49,255 nucleotides of DNA. Source: Flavobacteriales bacterium UBA1958. GTDB taxonomy: Bacteria > Bacteroidota > Bacteroidia > Flavobacteriales_D > Sanyastnellaceae. Under the pieces are notes generated by a model. The model did no database searches and was not told the DNA's origin. It worked only from the letters and a program-made list of their open reading frames with translations. The DNA is taken from NCBI GenBank assembly GCA_002336675.1, contig DDEI01000030.1, forward strand, positions 1-49,255, in the 5' to 3' direction. A program made the translations under genes and the position numbers. This document shows, piece after piece, positions 35,095 through 44,414 of the stretch; position 1 is the first letter of the stretch, and the number at the start of each line of letters is the position of its first letter.

Positions 35095-36357
35095 ATGAAA
35101 AATCATCTTTCTCTAGCCTTGCTCGCCTGTTTCATTATTACTTCGTGTACGAAAGACAAAGGTTCGCTAACCTTGACCTTTACTAAATCTACTGCCGAAT
35201 ACGGTAACCTCGAAGAAATAAGAAACACTGAATTACTAGAAGCTTCTCGTGCTATCGAGAATCCAGGAAAAATTTATATCGGAGAAGAATATTTACTTAT
35301 AGGAGAAGAGGGAATAGGCATTCATGTATATGATAACTCTGCCCCTGCTAACCCTGTGAATGTAGCTTTTATGAATGTTCCTTTCTGTAAAGAGTTTTTT
35401 GTGAAAGACGATTTTATTTATGCTGAAAGTCAGTACGATCTTTTGAAAATAAACATTTCAGATTTCGCTAGTCCTTTCCTAGCAGAAAGAGCATTGAACT
35501 CTTTTGCTACGCCATTAACCAATGACCAGGGACAGCAGCTGGTAGGGTTTAGCTATGAAGAGGTAACTGAGAAAATAAAAATAAACAGTAAAGAATATGA
35601 ACAAGTTTCTGAGAATTCTACTCTTTACTATGATTATACTGAAAGCCTAATTCCATCATCTGCAGTGCCATCTTCATTCTCTGGAGCTAGCTCAGGACAG
35701 ATAGGAACAGTAAATAGAATTACAGAGCATATGGGATATATTTATGCGATTAGTAACCGTAAGATTCATGTTTTTAATACTAATGGGGCGCTTATTAAGT
35801 CTAATGAAATAGAGACTTCCAATAACCTGCAGACTATTTACCCAAAGGGTGATTACATCTTCTTAGGAACTCAGACTTCTATGGATATATATGATGTTAG
35901 AAGTCCTGAAGCACCTGTAGAAATAACTTCTCACTGGCATACTACTGCCTGTGATCCCGTTCTACCTCATGGAGATGACGTAGCTTATGTAACTGTAAGA
36001 ACTGGAGATTTTTCTGATTGTCCTGGTGATGTAAATGCATTATTGGTGTTAGACCTAGAGAACATTACTTCACCCCAAGAAAGACAATCTATCGATATGG
36101 CTAGCCCTTACGGAATGGCTATTGAAGGTGATATTCTCTATGTAGGTAATGGAGCTGCTGGATTATATATGTATGATATTTCTGATCGGTTTAATGTGAC
36201 TCTTTTAGGAACGAACACGGCTGTACAAGCATACGATGTTATTCCACATCCATCGATTACTAATCTTATTCTTACTTCTGGACCTAACGGCATAGAGCAG
36301 TATGAGTTTAACCAAGAAACGTTAGACTTAAATCTAATTAGCCATATTCAGATATAA
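35095..36357 (+). CDS. LVIVD-repeat-like lipoprotein
   Basis: About 420 residues from the ATG at 35095, which opens a lipoprotein signal (MKNHLSLALLACFIITSC, Cys18). Earlier starts (ATG 35071, TTG 35062) lie close to the promoter box. The mature part has repeats of the type 'GIHVYDNSAPANPVNVAFM', 'LLKINISDFASPFLAE', 'MDIYDVRSPEAPVEITSHWH' and 'GLYMYDISDRFNVTLLG', i.e. LVIVD-like blades of a beta propeller. It probably sits on the cell surface or faces the periplasm. The barrel gene follows after 5 nt. Confidence 0.85.
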   Translation: MKNHLSLALLACFIITSCTKDKGSLTLTFTKSTAEYGNLEEIRNTELLEASRAIENPGKIYIGEEYLLIGEEGIGIHVYDNSAPANPVNVAFMNVPFCKEFFVKDDFIYAESQYDLLKINISDFASPFLAERALNSFATPLTNDQGQQLVGFSYEEVTEKIKINSKEYEQVSENSTLYYDYTESLIPSSAVPSSFSGASSGQIGTVNRITEHMGYIYAISNRKIHVFNTNGALIKSNEIETSNNLQTIYPKGDYIFLGTQTSMDIYDVRSPEAPVEITSHWHTTACDPVLPHGDDVAYVTVRTGDFSDCPGDVNALLVLDLENITSPQERQSIDMASPYGMAIEGDILYVGNGAAGLYMYDISDRFNVTLLGTNTAVQAYDVIPHPSITNLILTSGPNGIEQYEFNQETLDLNLISHIQI

Positions 36358-36362
36358 GCGAG

Positions 36363-37178
36363 ATGCATTTGTATAAACTTATATTGATATTAACTGTATT
36401 TATCTCTCAGGGATCATTCTCTCAATCGGAGGATGATTCTGAGAATAAGTCTACCTTTTATACTAAGGATGGCACTTCTATCACAGGAAGGATTGTGTAT
36501 GAGGATTTTTTGATTATTGACCTCGTTATTTTCACCGGTGACACTATCACCATTAAGAATTCTGACATCGCTGAAAAAGTAGAACTAAAAGATCATTTTA
36601 GATATCCTAAAAGGAGATTTCATTATAAGGAAGGATTTCATATAGACGGCAATTTAGGTTTGGGTTTTTCGGAAGGTGGAGCCTATGCCTATTCCGATGT
36701 TTCTTTAAATAAACGAATCACCACGAAGACCACAGCAGGTTTAGGAATAGGGTCTCAGACGTTATTTACCTCTTTTCAAGTTCCAGCGGGAGCTACTAAT
36801 TTAAATATAAGAATCTCTTATAGAAGCATACCGATATTCGCCCAGGGAAAATATTATGTAAATAGGCGTAGAAGAAGTATGTATATCCATGGAAGATTAG
36901 GTTACACTTTAGGAAAAAGTCCAGAGTTTAATGCTAATGTAAACAACAATGGCTTTTTAGCTGCTTATGGCATAGGGTTTACTAAGGCCACTAAAGGAAG
37001 GATGAAGACTTTTTTCCAGATTACACAATCACACAATTACTCCTCAGGAACAGCATTAAATCAGGATATAAACGGTCCAGTAACTTTTGATTATAACATT
37101 TGGTTTAACCGATTGGGTATGTCATTTGGATTGGAGTATAACTTAAGCTCTAAGTTCAAAAGAACTAAGATAAACTAA
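36363..37178 (+). CDS. Predicted outer-membrane beta-barrel protein
   Basis: A 271-residue protein with a signal peptide (MHLYKLILILTVFISQGSFSQ). An N-terminal segment 'FYTKDGTSITGRIVYEDFLI' and 'GDTITIKNSDIAEKVEL' resembles the small SH3-like domains seen ahead of Bacteroidota barrels. The rest, from about residue 95, consists of repeated aromatic strands ('NLGLGFSEGGAYAYSDVSLN', 'GMSFGLEYNLSS'). It is 5 nt behind the LVIVD-type gene, so the two may form an outer-membrane pair. Function unknown. The last 4 nt overlap the convergent methyltransferase gene. Confidence 0.75.
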   Translation: MHLYKLILILTVFISQGSFSQSEDDSENKSTFYTKDGTSITGRIVYEDFLIIDLVIFTGDTITIKNSDIAEKVELKDHFRYPKRRFHYKEGFHIDGNLGLGFSEGGAYAYSDVSLNKRITTKTTAGLGIGSQTLFTSFQVPAGATNLNIRISYRSIPIFAQGKYYVNRRRRSMYIHGRLGYTLGKSPEFNANVNNNGFLAAYGIGFTKATKGRMKTFFQITQSHNYSSGTALNQDINGPVTFDYNIWFNRLGMSFGLEYNLSSKFKRTKIN

Positions 37179-38398
37179 GAGATTCTCTTATAATAACCAC
37201 ATTTCAAATAGCTTCCCTCGGGAAAAGACTCTTTAGTAGGATGATCTGTATCGTGGTATTGTTTTTCTAAAAACTCAAACTCCATGTGAGAATCACTTAG
37301 CTCATACTCTACGGTATCGAAGAATAAGTCGCTAGAAACTCTAGAAGAACAGGATGCGAGTAATAATATTCCTTCAGGATTGACTAGATCTGCAGCTAAC
37401 TTAGCTAATCGAGCGTATTGAATTACCGCGTTATCTACCTCTGTTTTTTGCTTTGCGAAAGATGGGGGATCAATAATAACAACATCAAATTTCTCCTCGG
37501 ATTCTACCATTTTATCTAATTGTCTAAAAGCATCTCCCCTAAACACTTCATGAAAACCAGTGTACTCATTTAGTTCCGCATTTTTCTTCGCTAATTCGAG
37601 AGCTGGCTCACTTATGTCTAAACTTAACACTCTTTCTGCACCTCCCGCTAATGCATGTATAGAAAACCCTCCAGCATAGCTAAATACATCTAAAACGGTT
37701 TTTCCTTTGGACATCTCTCCTACTCTTTTTCTATTGGCTCGGTGGTCTAAGAAAAAACCTGTCTTATGTCCATGAATCACATTTACCTGAAACTTTACTC
37801 CGTGCTCTTTAAAAACAACCTCCTCACTGGAAAGCTCTCCATGTAGCACATCACCCTCGTTTACTAAATGCCTAAACTCTTCTTTTTTAAGAGAGCGACT
37901 TAGCCTGAGAACTATAGTTTCGGGTTTAATTACAGCTTTAATAGCGTAGCAAATTAATTCCATATAAGGAAGCCATGCCGCAGAATATATCTTCAGCACA
38001 GTAATCTCAGCATAAACATCACATATTACTCCAGGAAGTCCATCAGCTTCTCCGAAAAGTAATCGATAGCTATTCGTTTCACTAGCCAAAAGTGATTCCC
38101 TTAAGCGGTATGCCTGGTTTACTTTCTCTAAGAACCACTCCTCGTTTATTTGTGCGCCTCCACCAAAATGAACAATCTTTATTCGAATCGGAGACTCACA
38201 GTCAAATAACCCAATGGCCAATAACTTATTAGTTCTATGGTCATAGATGATCGCTAAATCACCCGACTTGGGCGCGGTACTTTCTTTAGTAATGCTCTCA
38301 TTAAAAACCCAAGGATGACCTTTTCTAATCATTCTTTCAGCTGCGGATTTCAGCTTAACTGCTATTCTCTGTGGAGATGTTTTTAAAGGTTCACTCAT
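37175..38398 (-). CDS. RlmI-type class I SAM-dependent rRNA methyltransferase
   Basis: A 407-residue protein. The N-terminal PUA domain includes 'RMIRKGHPWVFNESI'; the middle EEHEE-like part includes 'LLFGEADGLPGVICDVY'. The methyltransferase domain has 'GKTVLDVFSYAGGFSIHAL' (SAM motif I) and 'FDVVIIDPPSFAKQK' (DPPSFA motif). In Escherichia coli RlmI makes m5C1962 in 23S rRNA; the catalytic Cys is expected in 'LLLASCSSRVS' near the C-terminus. It is a single gene, convergent with the barrel gene. Confidence 0.93.
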   Translation of the reverse strand: MSEPLKTSPQRIAVKLKSAAERMIRKGHPWVFNESITKESTAPKSGDLAIIYDHRTNKLLAIGLFDCESPIRIKIVHFGGGAQINEEWFLEKVNQAYRLRESLLASETNSYRLLFGEADGLPGVICDVYAEITVLKIYSAAWLPYMELICYAIKAVIKPETIVLRLSRSLKKEEFRHLVNEGDVLHGELSSEEVVFKEHGVKFQVNVIHGHKTGFFLDHRANRKRVGEMSKGKTVLDVFSYAGGFSIHALAGGAERVLSLDISEPALELAKKNAELNEYTGFHEVFRGDAFRQLDKMVESEEKFDVVIIDPPSFAKQKTEVDNAVIQYARLAKLAADLVNPEGILLLASCSSRVSSDLFFDTVEYELSDSHMEFEFLEKQYHDTDHPTKESFPEGSYLKCGYYKRIS

Positions 38399-38791
38399 AG
38401 ACCGCGAAAGTACTACAAACCCGTTTTGAGAGACACATGTCCAAAAAAGAAATTATTGACTGCTCGCATCGAACCAAAGAGATTAGGATGTGCACATAGT
38501 CATAGATCTAATAAATCAACCATGAAGCACATTGTTTTTCTTTATGCTCACATTTTACTGTTCCATCTATTTTCCTCTGGGCTATTTACTTATGGTTATG
38601 TTGCTGATTTTTGTGAATTGTATGGATTAGATTTTGTCAATATAGACATCTCTAGATATGATTAATTGACTGCTATGAATCGTAGGGCTTTTTATTGGAA
38701 TTAACCTCAGTAGCTTGCTTTAATCTAATGAGCTTGCTGGATAATAAAAACATTTCTCTGAAGAAATGATAGAGTTGTAACTTGTATATAT
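38399..38791. other. Intergenic region with no secure gene
   Basis: About 390 nt. A 47-codon + strand frame from the ATG at 38522 starts MKHIVFLYAHILLFHLFSSG and could be a short membrane peptide or a relic, but it has no recognisable family or promoter. I see no other structure. Confidence 0.4.
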
Positions 38792-39154
38792 TTAGATAGT
38801 AAGATATATTTTTTTAGAAATCTTTTGATTAGATGTCTCGCAATGAAAATGAATGACCTCTTTTGAAATACTCGGAATAGGCAATAGATAACTGTAGCTT
38901 CCTTTCTCAGGGTGAACTATAGATGCTTTGCTAATTTCATTATTTGAGTCATCATTAAAAATGAACTCTGCATCTATAGCTTCAGGGCTAGAATAACGAA
39001 TTTCTATATTAGTTCCTTTTACATCATAACCATTAATAGTGATGTAGTTAGCTGAGGATTTTTTCTTTTTAAGACTCTTTAATAGTCTCATATATAATAT
39101 CAACCCTAGCACAATGACAAGGGATATAAGCATTGGTTTTTCGAAATCCTTCAT
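38792..39154 (-). CDS. Hypothetical single-pass membrane protein
   Basis: A 120-residue protein with one N-terminal membrane helix (about residues 8-26) followed by a basic stretch (KSLKKKKSS) and a C-terminal beta-rich domain of about 80 residues ('NYITINGYDVKGTNIEIRYS', 'VIHFHCETSNQKISKKIYLT') that looks like a small immunoglobulin-type fold. The basic stretch after the helix predicts a cytoplasmic C-terminal domain. I do not recognise the family. It is 7 nt behind the DUF493 gene, so the pair is probably co-transcribed. Confidence 0.7.
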   Translation of the reverse strand: MKDFEKPMLISLVIVLGLILYMRLLKSLKKKKSSANYITINGYDVKGTNIEIRYSSPEAIDAEFIFNDDSNNEISKASIVHPEKGSYSYLLPIPSISKEVIHFHCETSNQKISKKIYLTI

Positions 39155-39161
39155 GTTGAAA

Positions 39162-39434
39162 TTATAATGAAATTACACCTTCTATTAGACTTACTTCTTT
39201 ATGAATTCTAAAGACTTCATCAGCATCTATAACTACTACTTTAATCGTAACACTAGTATATTTGCCATTAGAAGATTGTTTGGTTATTAAATCAATCTCT
39301 CCAGGAAATACTTTGGTCAATGCTTCAAATTTGTCAGATATAGTAGGAACTATAAATTTGAACATATATAAACTGGGCCAATTATGAACATGGTTTAAAC
39401 TTTGTCTGATTTTCTCTTTTCTTTCTGCGTCCAT
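39162..39434 (-). CDS. DUF493 (YbeD-like) family protein
   Basis: A 90-residue protein with the ferredoxin-like ACT-type fold of the DUF493/YbeD family: 'WPSLYMFKFIVPTISDKFEA', 'SSNGKYTSVTIKVVVIDADE' and 'VFRIHKEVSLIEGVISL'. The pattern 'P..Y.FKFIVP....K...L...F' and 'S..GKY.S.T....' is diagnostic in Bacteroidota. The family is thought to be a small regulator; the exact role is not known. It is the first gene of a two-gene unit. Confidence 0.88.
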   Translation of the reverse strand: MDAERKEKIRQSLNHVHNWPSLYMFKFIVPTISDKFEALTKVFPGEIDLITKQSSNGKYTSVTIKVVVIDADEVFRIHKEVSLIEGVISL

Positions 39435-39620
39435 AATGCAAAAGTACTCAGAAACTGCTCAAAATTTATCGAAAGAAATAACGGCCATTAAATAGTGTTT
39501 ATTTCTATTCTCCAAAACACTCAAATATTAAAACCATCTTTTCCTAAGTGTGGAATGTGACATGGCTTAACTGAACTATCTCCTATTCTGATTAAACATC
39601 TTTTATTGTGAAAGAATTCT

Positions 39621-41807
39621 CTATGTCCGTTCAGAAAAGAATTCGGTGACATCCTTTTCACCTGCCAAGGTCTCAGTAATACTAATTACATGATCACCTA
39701 CTCTTTCTAAGGAACTAAAAATATCGCTGTATACTATACCGGCTTTCATATTATAGCCTTCCTCACCTATCGTTTTTAAGTGTCTTTTTTTAAGCTTGTT
39801 TCTAAGTTCATTTATGCTATCCTCTTCAATCTTAGCTTGCTCTAAATCTATTTCTTTACTAGAGCTCTCTAGGTTTTTTAACATTACATCGAAAGCTCTG
39901 TCTACTATAAGATTCATTTCTTTTAAACCGTCACGCTGCTCTTGATTAAACCAATGCTTCTTCTCATTTTTCATTTCTACAGCCTTCCCTATTTGGTAGT
40001 AAATATCACCTACACTTTCCAAATCGCTTGATGCGCTTAGCATATGCTGAACTTCTTCGGAGAGCCTCACAGACATTTCGTTTTTAGACAATTTAGAGAG
40101 GTAGGTAGAAATTTCTATTTCTATTTTATCCGTGATTTCTTCGTACTTCTCTAGTCTCTCATAACATTTAGACTGCTTCTTTTTATCGGTGGTCCCTAAT
40201 AAATCCTGGCTGGTTATGGACATCTTTTTCGCTAACCTTCCAAATTTCATCATTTCTTTTCGAACCTCTAACAAAGATAGTTCTGCAGTTTGAATAGGTC
40301 CTCCAATAAACTCTAATCTGAACTGTTCATCATCGTCCCCTTTAGATTTAACTGTCCTTTCAGCTATAGAAACCAACTGCGGAATAAACCAAATCAATAA
40401 TAAAACATTGGCCAGATTAAAACAGGTATGAAAAAGGGCTATTCCAGTAATGGCCATTTGAGTGTTAGCAGAATTGAATTCGATGCTCTCGCTAGCTCCT
40501 ACTAAGTAGCCTATTACCTTTAAGCCAAAGGGAAAAACAAGCAGCATCCAAGTAACTCCGAAAATATTAAATAACGAATGTATTCTTGCCGATCTTTTAG
40601 CGTGAACATTGGCAATTAGTGATGCTATTTCTGCCGTTATAGTCGTTCCGATGTTTTCACCTAGAACCATGGCGCAAGCGACTTCAAAAGGAATTAGACC
40701 TGCACTGACCATGGTCAGGGTTAGTGCCATAGCTGCTGATGAAGACTGAATAATAACAGTTACCAGAGCACCTAATAGAACAAACATGATAGAACCGTAC
40801 CATAAATCTTTATAGCTTTGGAAGAATTGAACAAGCGCTGAGTTTGGACTTAAATCCGGGGCTGCGTCTTTCAAAAAGGATAATCCAATAAATAGAATAC
40901 AAAACCCAATAATCGCACTTGACCATGCTTTAGCTTTTCCTGATCTAATAAATAACAATGGACCGGCAAAAGCCAAAATAACCAGGGAATAACTAGCTAT
41001 GTTTACTTTGAATCCGATAAGTAAAATTAACCACCCGGTAATAGTTGTTCCTATGTTGGCGCCCATCATTACACCAGCCGATTGCCTTAATGATAGGAGC
41101 CCCGCATTTACGAAGCTCACGGTCATTACAGTTGTTACAGAAGAGGATTGAACTATGGAAGTTATTCCAAAACCACTAGCGACACCTCTCCAACTGCTAG
41201 AAGTTATAGCTCTTAGCATTTGTCTAAGTCTCGATCCCGCAGATCTTTGAAGGCCTTCACTCATGAGCTTCATGCCGTAGATAAACAGGACTAGAGAGCC
41301 TATAAGAATAAAAAACCTTTTTATGCCCCAAGTTTCAGCAGTAGAGAATTTGGATTTTGAGGACCATATAATCCCTCTTTCTTGTTTTTCTGCTATTTCT
41401 TTAGTGTCTGAAAACAGCCCGATTTTAAAGACATACTTTTCATCACTTTCTAGACCTACTAAGTTATAGGAGGTAGTTTTAGCTGAAATAACATCTGAAT
41501 ACATCCAGTTAGTATCCTCTATTCTTTCTTTATTTCTAGTAGCATTTAACTTTGTATTGTATTTAATGATTAGATTTTTCTCCTTAGCTAGCTCATATAA
41601 CTCATAATTTAAATTCCAAGAAATAAGAGCTCCATTTTCATTCTGAGATCCTTTTACATTTTGAAATAACACCAATGTACTATCAGACGAAAGTTTATCA
41701 AAAATAGCGCTGTTTGAAATAGGGAAGGATTTACCGTAATAACCGCTTAAACTGAATAATACAGAAAATAATAGGACTTTTGATATGTAGAGTTTTCTGT
41801 ATTTCAT
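39621..41807 (-). CDS. Na/Pi cotransporter with extracytoplasmic N-terminal domain (copy 1)
   Basis: About 728 residues from the ATG at 41807, which matches the length of its neighbour (730). A signal peptide and a beta-rich, fibronectin-III-like domain (roughly 40-150) come first. The NaPi-type core follows, with paired QSSS repeats ('SIVQSSSVTTVMTVSFVNAG', 'VIIQSSSAAMALTLTMVSAG') and GANIGTTITGW / GENIGTTITAE. The C-terminal 200 residues form a PhoU-like helical domain. It imports phosphate with sodium. It is a tandem paralogue of the gene at 41938, which lies 130 nt upstream in transcription order. Confidence 0.92.
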   Translation of the reverse strand: MKYRKLYISKVLLFSVLFSLSGYYGKSFPISNSAIFDKLSSDSTLVLFQNVKGSQNENGALISWNLNYELYELAKEKNLIIKYNTKLNATRNKERIEDTNWMYSDVISAKTTSYNLVGLESDEKYVFKIGLFSDTKEIAEKQERGIIWSSKSKFSTAETWGIKRFFILIGSLVLFIYGMKLMSEGLQRSAGSRLRQMLRAITSSSWRGVASGFGITSIVQSSSVTTVMTVSFVNAGLLSLRQSAGVMMGANIGTTITGWLILLIGFKVNIASYSLVILAFAGPLLFIRSGKAKAWSSAIIGFCILFIGLSFLKDAAPDLSPNSALVQFFQSYKDLWYGSIMFVLLGALVTVIIQSSSAAMALTLTMVSAGLIPFEVACAMVLGENIGTTITAEIASLIANVHAKRSARIHSLFNIFGVTWMLLVFPFGLKVIGYLVGASESIEFNSANTQMAITGIALFHTCFNLANVLLLIWFIPQLVSIAERTVKSKGDDDEQFRLEFIGGPIQTAELSLLEVRKEMMKFGRLAKKMSITSQDLLGTTDKKKQSKCYERLEKYEEITDKIEIEISTYLSKLSKNEMSVRLSEEVQHMLSASSDLESVGDIYYQIGKAVEMKNEKKHWFNQEQRDGLKEMNLIVDRAFDVMLKNLESSSKEIDLEQAKIEEDSINELRNKLKKRHLKTIGEEGYNMKAGIVYSDIFSSLERVGDHVISITETLAGEKDVTEFFSERT

Positions 41808-41937
41808 TGAATTAAATTGGGTGCCGTGAAGCTGACAATTATGTCCTTCCCCTCTTAGCATTTAAATAAAGAATTACTCAGCTTACTTTATAAGTCTAAT
41901 CCTCTAAAAATTATACGATTATAAACTTTTTCTCCAT

Positions 41938-44130
41938 TTAAATCTCTCCCGCCGCAGCTTCGCTCACATTAATAATATGGTCTCCTATTCTTTCCAGTGA
42001 AGAAAAGAGATTACTGTATATCATGCCGGACTCAGCATCGAATCCTTCTTTTCCAATAGAGCTAATATGCTTTTTTCTTAGTTGGTTTCTTAGCGTGTTT
42101 ATTTCTCTTTCTGCATCTACAGCTTTTTGCAACTGTACCCCGCCATACTCGGCATTGAGGTTTTCCACCATTATTTCGAAAGAGCTATCAAGGACTTTGT
42201 ACATCTGGCTTATGCTGTCCGTTTGTTTATCGTTGAACAATAATTTATTGTCATTTCTTCGTTCGATGCTCTTGCTAATTTGGTAAAACACGTCACCTAT
42301 TCGCTCTAGGTCATTGGTCATGCTTATTAAACCTCTTACTTCATTAGAAAGGTCTTCGCTCATTTCACTGGCAGAGACTTTAGATAAGAAATTAGATATT
42401 TCAACTTCTAACCTATCAGTAATCTCTTCATATTTAGCGATTTTGTTGTGTAATTTGTTTCTAGTTTTAGTGTCTTGCGCTAGCCCTAGGTCAAATGCTA
42501 TTTTTGACATTTTCTTAGTCAACTTACCGAATTTGGCTACTTCTTTTTTAGCTTCTAAAACTGATAATTCAGGAGTTTGAATGGCTCCGCTAATATATTC
42601 TAGCCTAAATTGCTCATCTTCATCACCCTTAGACTTTACTGATCTAATAGCCAGGCTGACTAACTGAGGAACAAACCAAATAAGAAGAAGCACGTTCACT
42701 AAGTTAAACGCTGTATGGAAAAGTGCTATTCCTGATTCTGCCATCGCTTTGTTACTTGGGTCGAATGGCTCCCCTTGCCACCAACTTAATGCAGCCGTCA
42801 GTCCTTTAAGCGCAAAGGGGAACAATAAAAGCATCCACGTAACACCTGCAATATTAAACATAGAATGTATTCGGGCTGATCTTTTAGCATGAACATTGGC
42901 TATCATTGAAGCAATTTCTGCAGTTATAGTAGTTCCTATGTTTTCTCCTAACACCATAGCACAGGCTACTTCAAAAGGAATTAGCCCATTATGAACCATC
43001 GTAAGCGTAAGTGCCATAGCCGCAGATGACGACTGAATTACTATGGTCACTAATGCACCCAGAAGCACAAACATAAATGGACCGTACCATACATCCGAAT
43101 AGTCATTGAAAAACTGAACTATCTGGGAATCCGCGCCTAGAGAAGGAACCGCCTCTTTTAAATAGCCAAGTCCTATAAATAATATGGAAAATCCAAATAA
43201 TGCCATAGCCCATGCTTTGGATTTATTAGATCTCATAAACAATAAAGGCGTTGCAAAAGCTATTATGACCAAGGCATAACTATTAATACTAAGTTTGAAG
43301 CCTAGTAAAACTACCAGCCACGCGGTAATTGTAGTTCCAATATTAGCACCCATCATTACTCCAGCTGACTGTCTTAAAGTCATCAATCCAGCATTAACGA
43401 AACTCACCGTCATCACAGTAGTTACTGATGAAGACTGCACTATGGATGTAATACCAAACCCACTAAGAACTCCTTTCCACCTATTCGATGTAATAGCTCC
43501 CAACATTTGCCTAAGTCTATTTCCTGCTGCCTTTTGAAGGCCTTCACTCATCACCTTCATTCCGTAAATGAAGAACCCTAAAGAACCTATTAGAACTAGA
43601 AGTTTAAATATCCCCCATCCTCTAAGCGGTTTGGTTTTTAGTTTTTTAGACCAAACCATTTTAGAATCATCTTGTTTCACTTCAGAAACTATACCCTCCT
43701 GGGCTATGCCTAGTTTGAAATTATACTTTTCAGCACTTAACGCAGAAATAGTGATTGACGTTTGGCTTATGTCGATAGGTTCGGAATACATCCATTCAGC
43801 TGAAAGTCCTTTCTTTTCTCTCTTAGCTCCTATGTCCGTAATATATTTCACTATTAATTGCTTCCCCTGGAGCTGTTCATACGCAGCATAGTCTATGTGC
43901 CATGAAAGACTTACAGCTTCTTCTTTGGCTTTGACTGTTACGTTTTGGAAGATCTCTGGTGAAATATCTAGGTTACTAACCTGATTCTCTCGACCTAAAG
44001 TGACTTTTTTTCCGTTTTGATCAATAAAGGAATTAGCTTCTTCTTCTTCTTCTTGAGAAAATAAGGACCCGGACAATAATGAAAACGCTACTAAGCTGAG
44101 TAATATTCTGAATTTAAAGGGTATATTCAT
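41938..44130 (-). CDS. Na/Pi cotransporter with extracytoplasmic N-terminal domain (copy 2)
   Basis: A 730-residue transporter of the same architecture: signal peptide (LLSGSLFSQ), an acidic stretch EEEEEANS, a fibronectin-III-like domain ('VSLSWHIDYAAYEQLQGKQL' to 'YNFKLGIAQEG'), a core with 'SIVQSSSVTTVMTVSFVNAG', GANIGTTITAW, IQSSSAAMALTLTM and GENIGTTITAE, then a PhoU-like C-terminal domain. The membrane core is visibly much closer to copy 1 than the N-terminal domain, as expected for an old duplication. It is divergent from the phosphate-type porin gene and has direct repeats of PHO-box type upstream. Confidence 0.93.
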   Translation of the reverse strand: MNIPFKFRILLSLVAFSLLSGSLFSQEEEEEANSFIDQNGKKVTLGRENQVSNLDISPEIFQNVTVKAKEEAVSLSWHIDYAAYEQLQGKQLIVKYITDIGAKREKKGLSAEWMYSEPIDISQTSITISALSAEKYNFKLGIAQEGIVSEVKQDDSKMVWSKKLKTKPLRGWGIFKLLVLIGSLGFFIYGMKVMSEGLQKAAGNRLRQMLGAITSNRWKGVLSGFGITSIVQSSSVTTVMTVSFVNAGLMTLRQSAGVMMGANIGTTITAWLVVLLGFKLSINSYALVIIAFATPLLFMRSNKSKAWAMALFGFSILFIGLGYLKEAVPSLGADSQIVQFFNDYSDVWYGPFMFVLLGALVTIVIQSSSAAMALTLTMVHNGLIPFEVACAMVLGENIGTTITAEIASMIANVHAKRSARIHSMFNIAGVTWMLLLFPFALKGLTAALSWWQGEPFDPSNKAMAESGIALFHTAFNLVNVLLLIWFVPQLVSLAIRSVKSKGDEDEQFRLEYISGAIQTPELSVLEAKKEVAKFGKLTKKMSKIAFDLGLAQDTKTRNKLHNKIAKYEEITDRLEVEISNFLSKVSASEMSEDLSNEVRGLISMTNDLERIGDVFYQISKSIERRNDNKLLFNDKQTDSISQMYKVLDSSFEIMVENLNAEYGGVQLQKAVDAEREINTLRNQLRKKHISSIGKEGFDAESGMIYSNLFSSLERIGDHIINVSEAAAGEI

Positions 44131-44189
44131 TTTGTAATATAAATTCTTGTTGATTGATTTTAATAATGGTCTCTTAGTATAACTAAGTG

Positions 44190-44197
44190 TAAAAGTA
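44190..44197 (-). promoter_or_regulatory. Possible promoter of the Na/Pi cotransporter gene
   Basis: On the - strand TACTTTTA, one base from TANNTTTG, 59 nt upstream of the ATG. The 11-bp repeats begin about 30 nt further upstream, the place expected for an activator. Confidence 0.35.
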
Positions 44198-44227
44198 TTT
44201 GTACTCTACTTTCATTTGAATATTCCA

Positions 44228-44285
44228 ATGTTAATTCTACGTTAACATTACGTTTATAAAACTGCGCTAATGTCGCGCTATATTA
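44228..44285. promoter_or_regulatory. 11-bp direct repeats, candidate PhoB-type operator
   Basis: Three repeats with exact 11-nt period: ATGTTAA at 44228, ACGTTAA at 44239 and ACGTTTA at 44250. Two more 11 nt apart follow: GCGCTAA at 44264 and GCGCTAT at 44275, and a lone GCGTTAA at 44291. PhoB/PhoP-family regulators bind 11-bp-spaced direct repeats of about 7 bp. The array lies between divergent phosphate transporter and porin genes. Confidence 0.5.
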
Positions 44286-44414
44286 AGCCTGCGTTAAACT
44301 TTCTGTAGTAGACAGGTTGTTATTATTATTATTATAATATTTGTTCATAGTTTAAGGTTTATATACTTTTTAATCGAATGTCAAGGGCTGTTGGTCCTAG
44401 TAAAAAAATATCAT

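Noticed and set aside
38522..38665. A 47-codon hydrophobic frame (MKHIVFLYAHILL)
   Set aside because: Short, no promoter or neighbour support; hydrophobic composition is common in AT-rich noncoding DNA.
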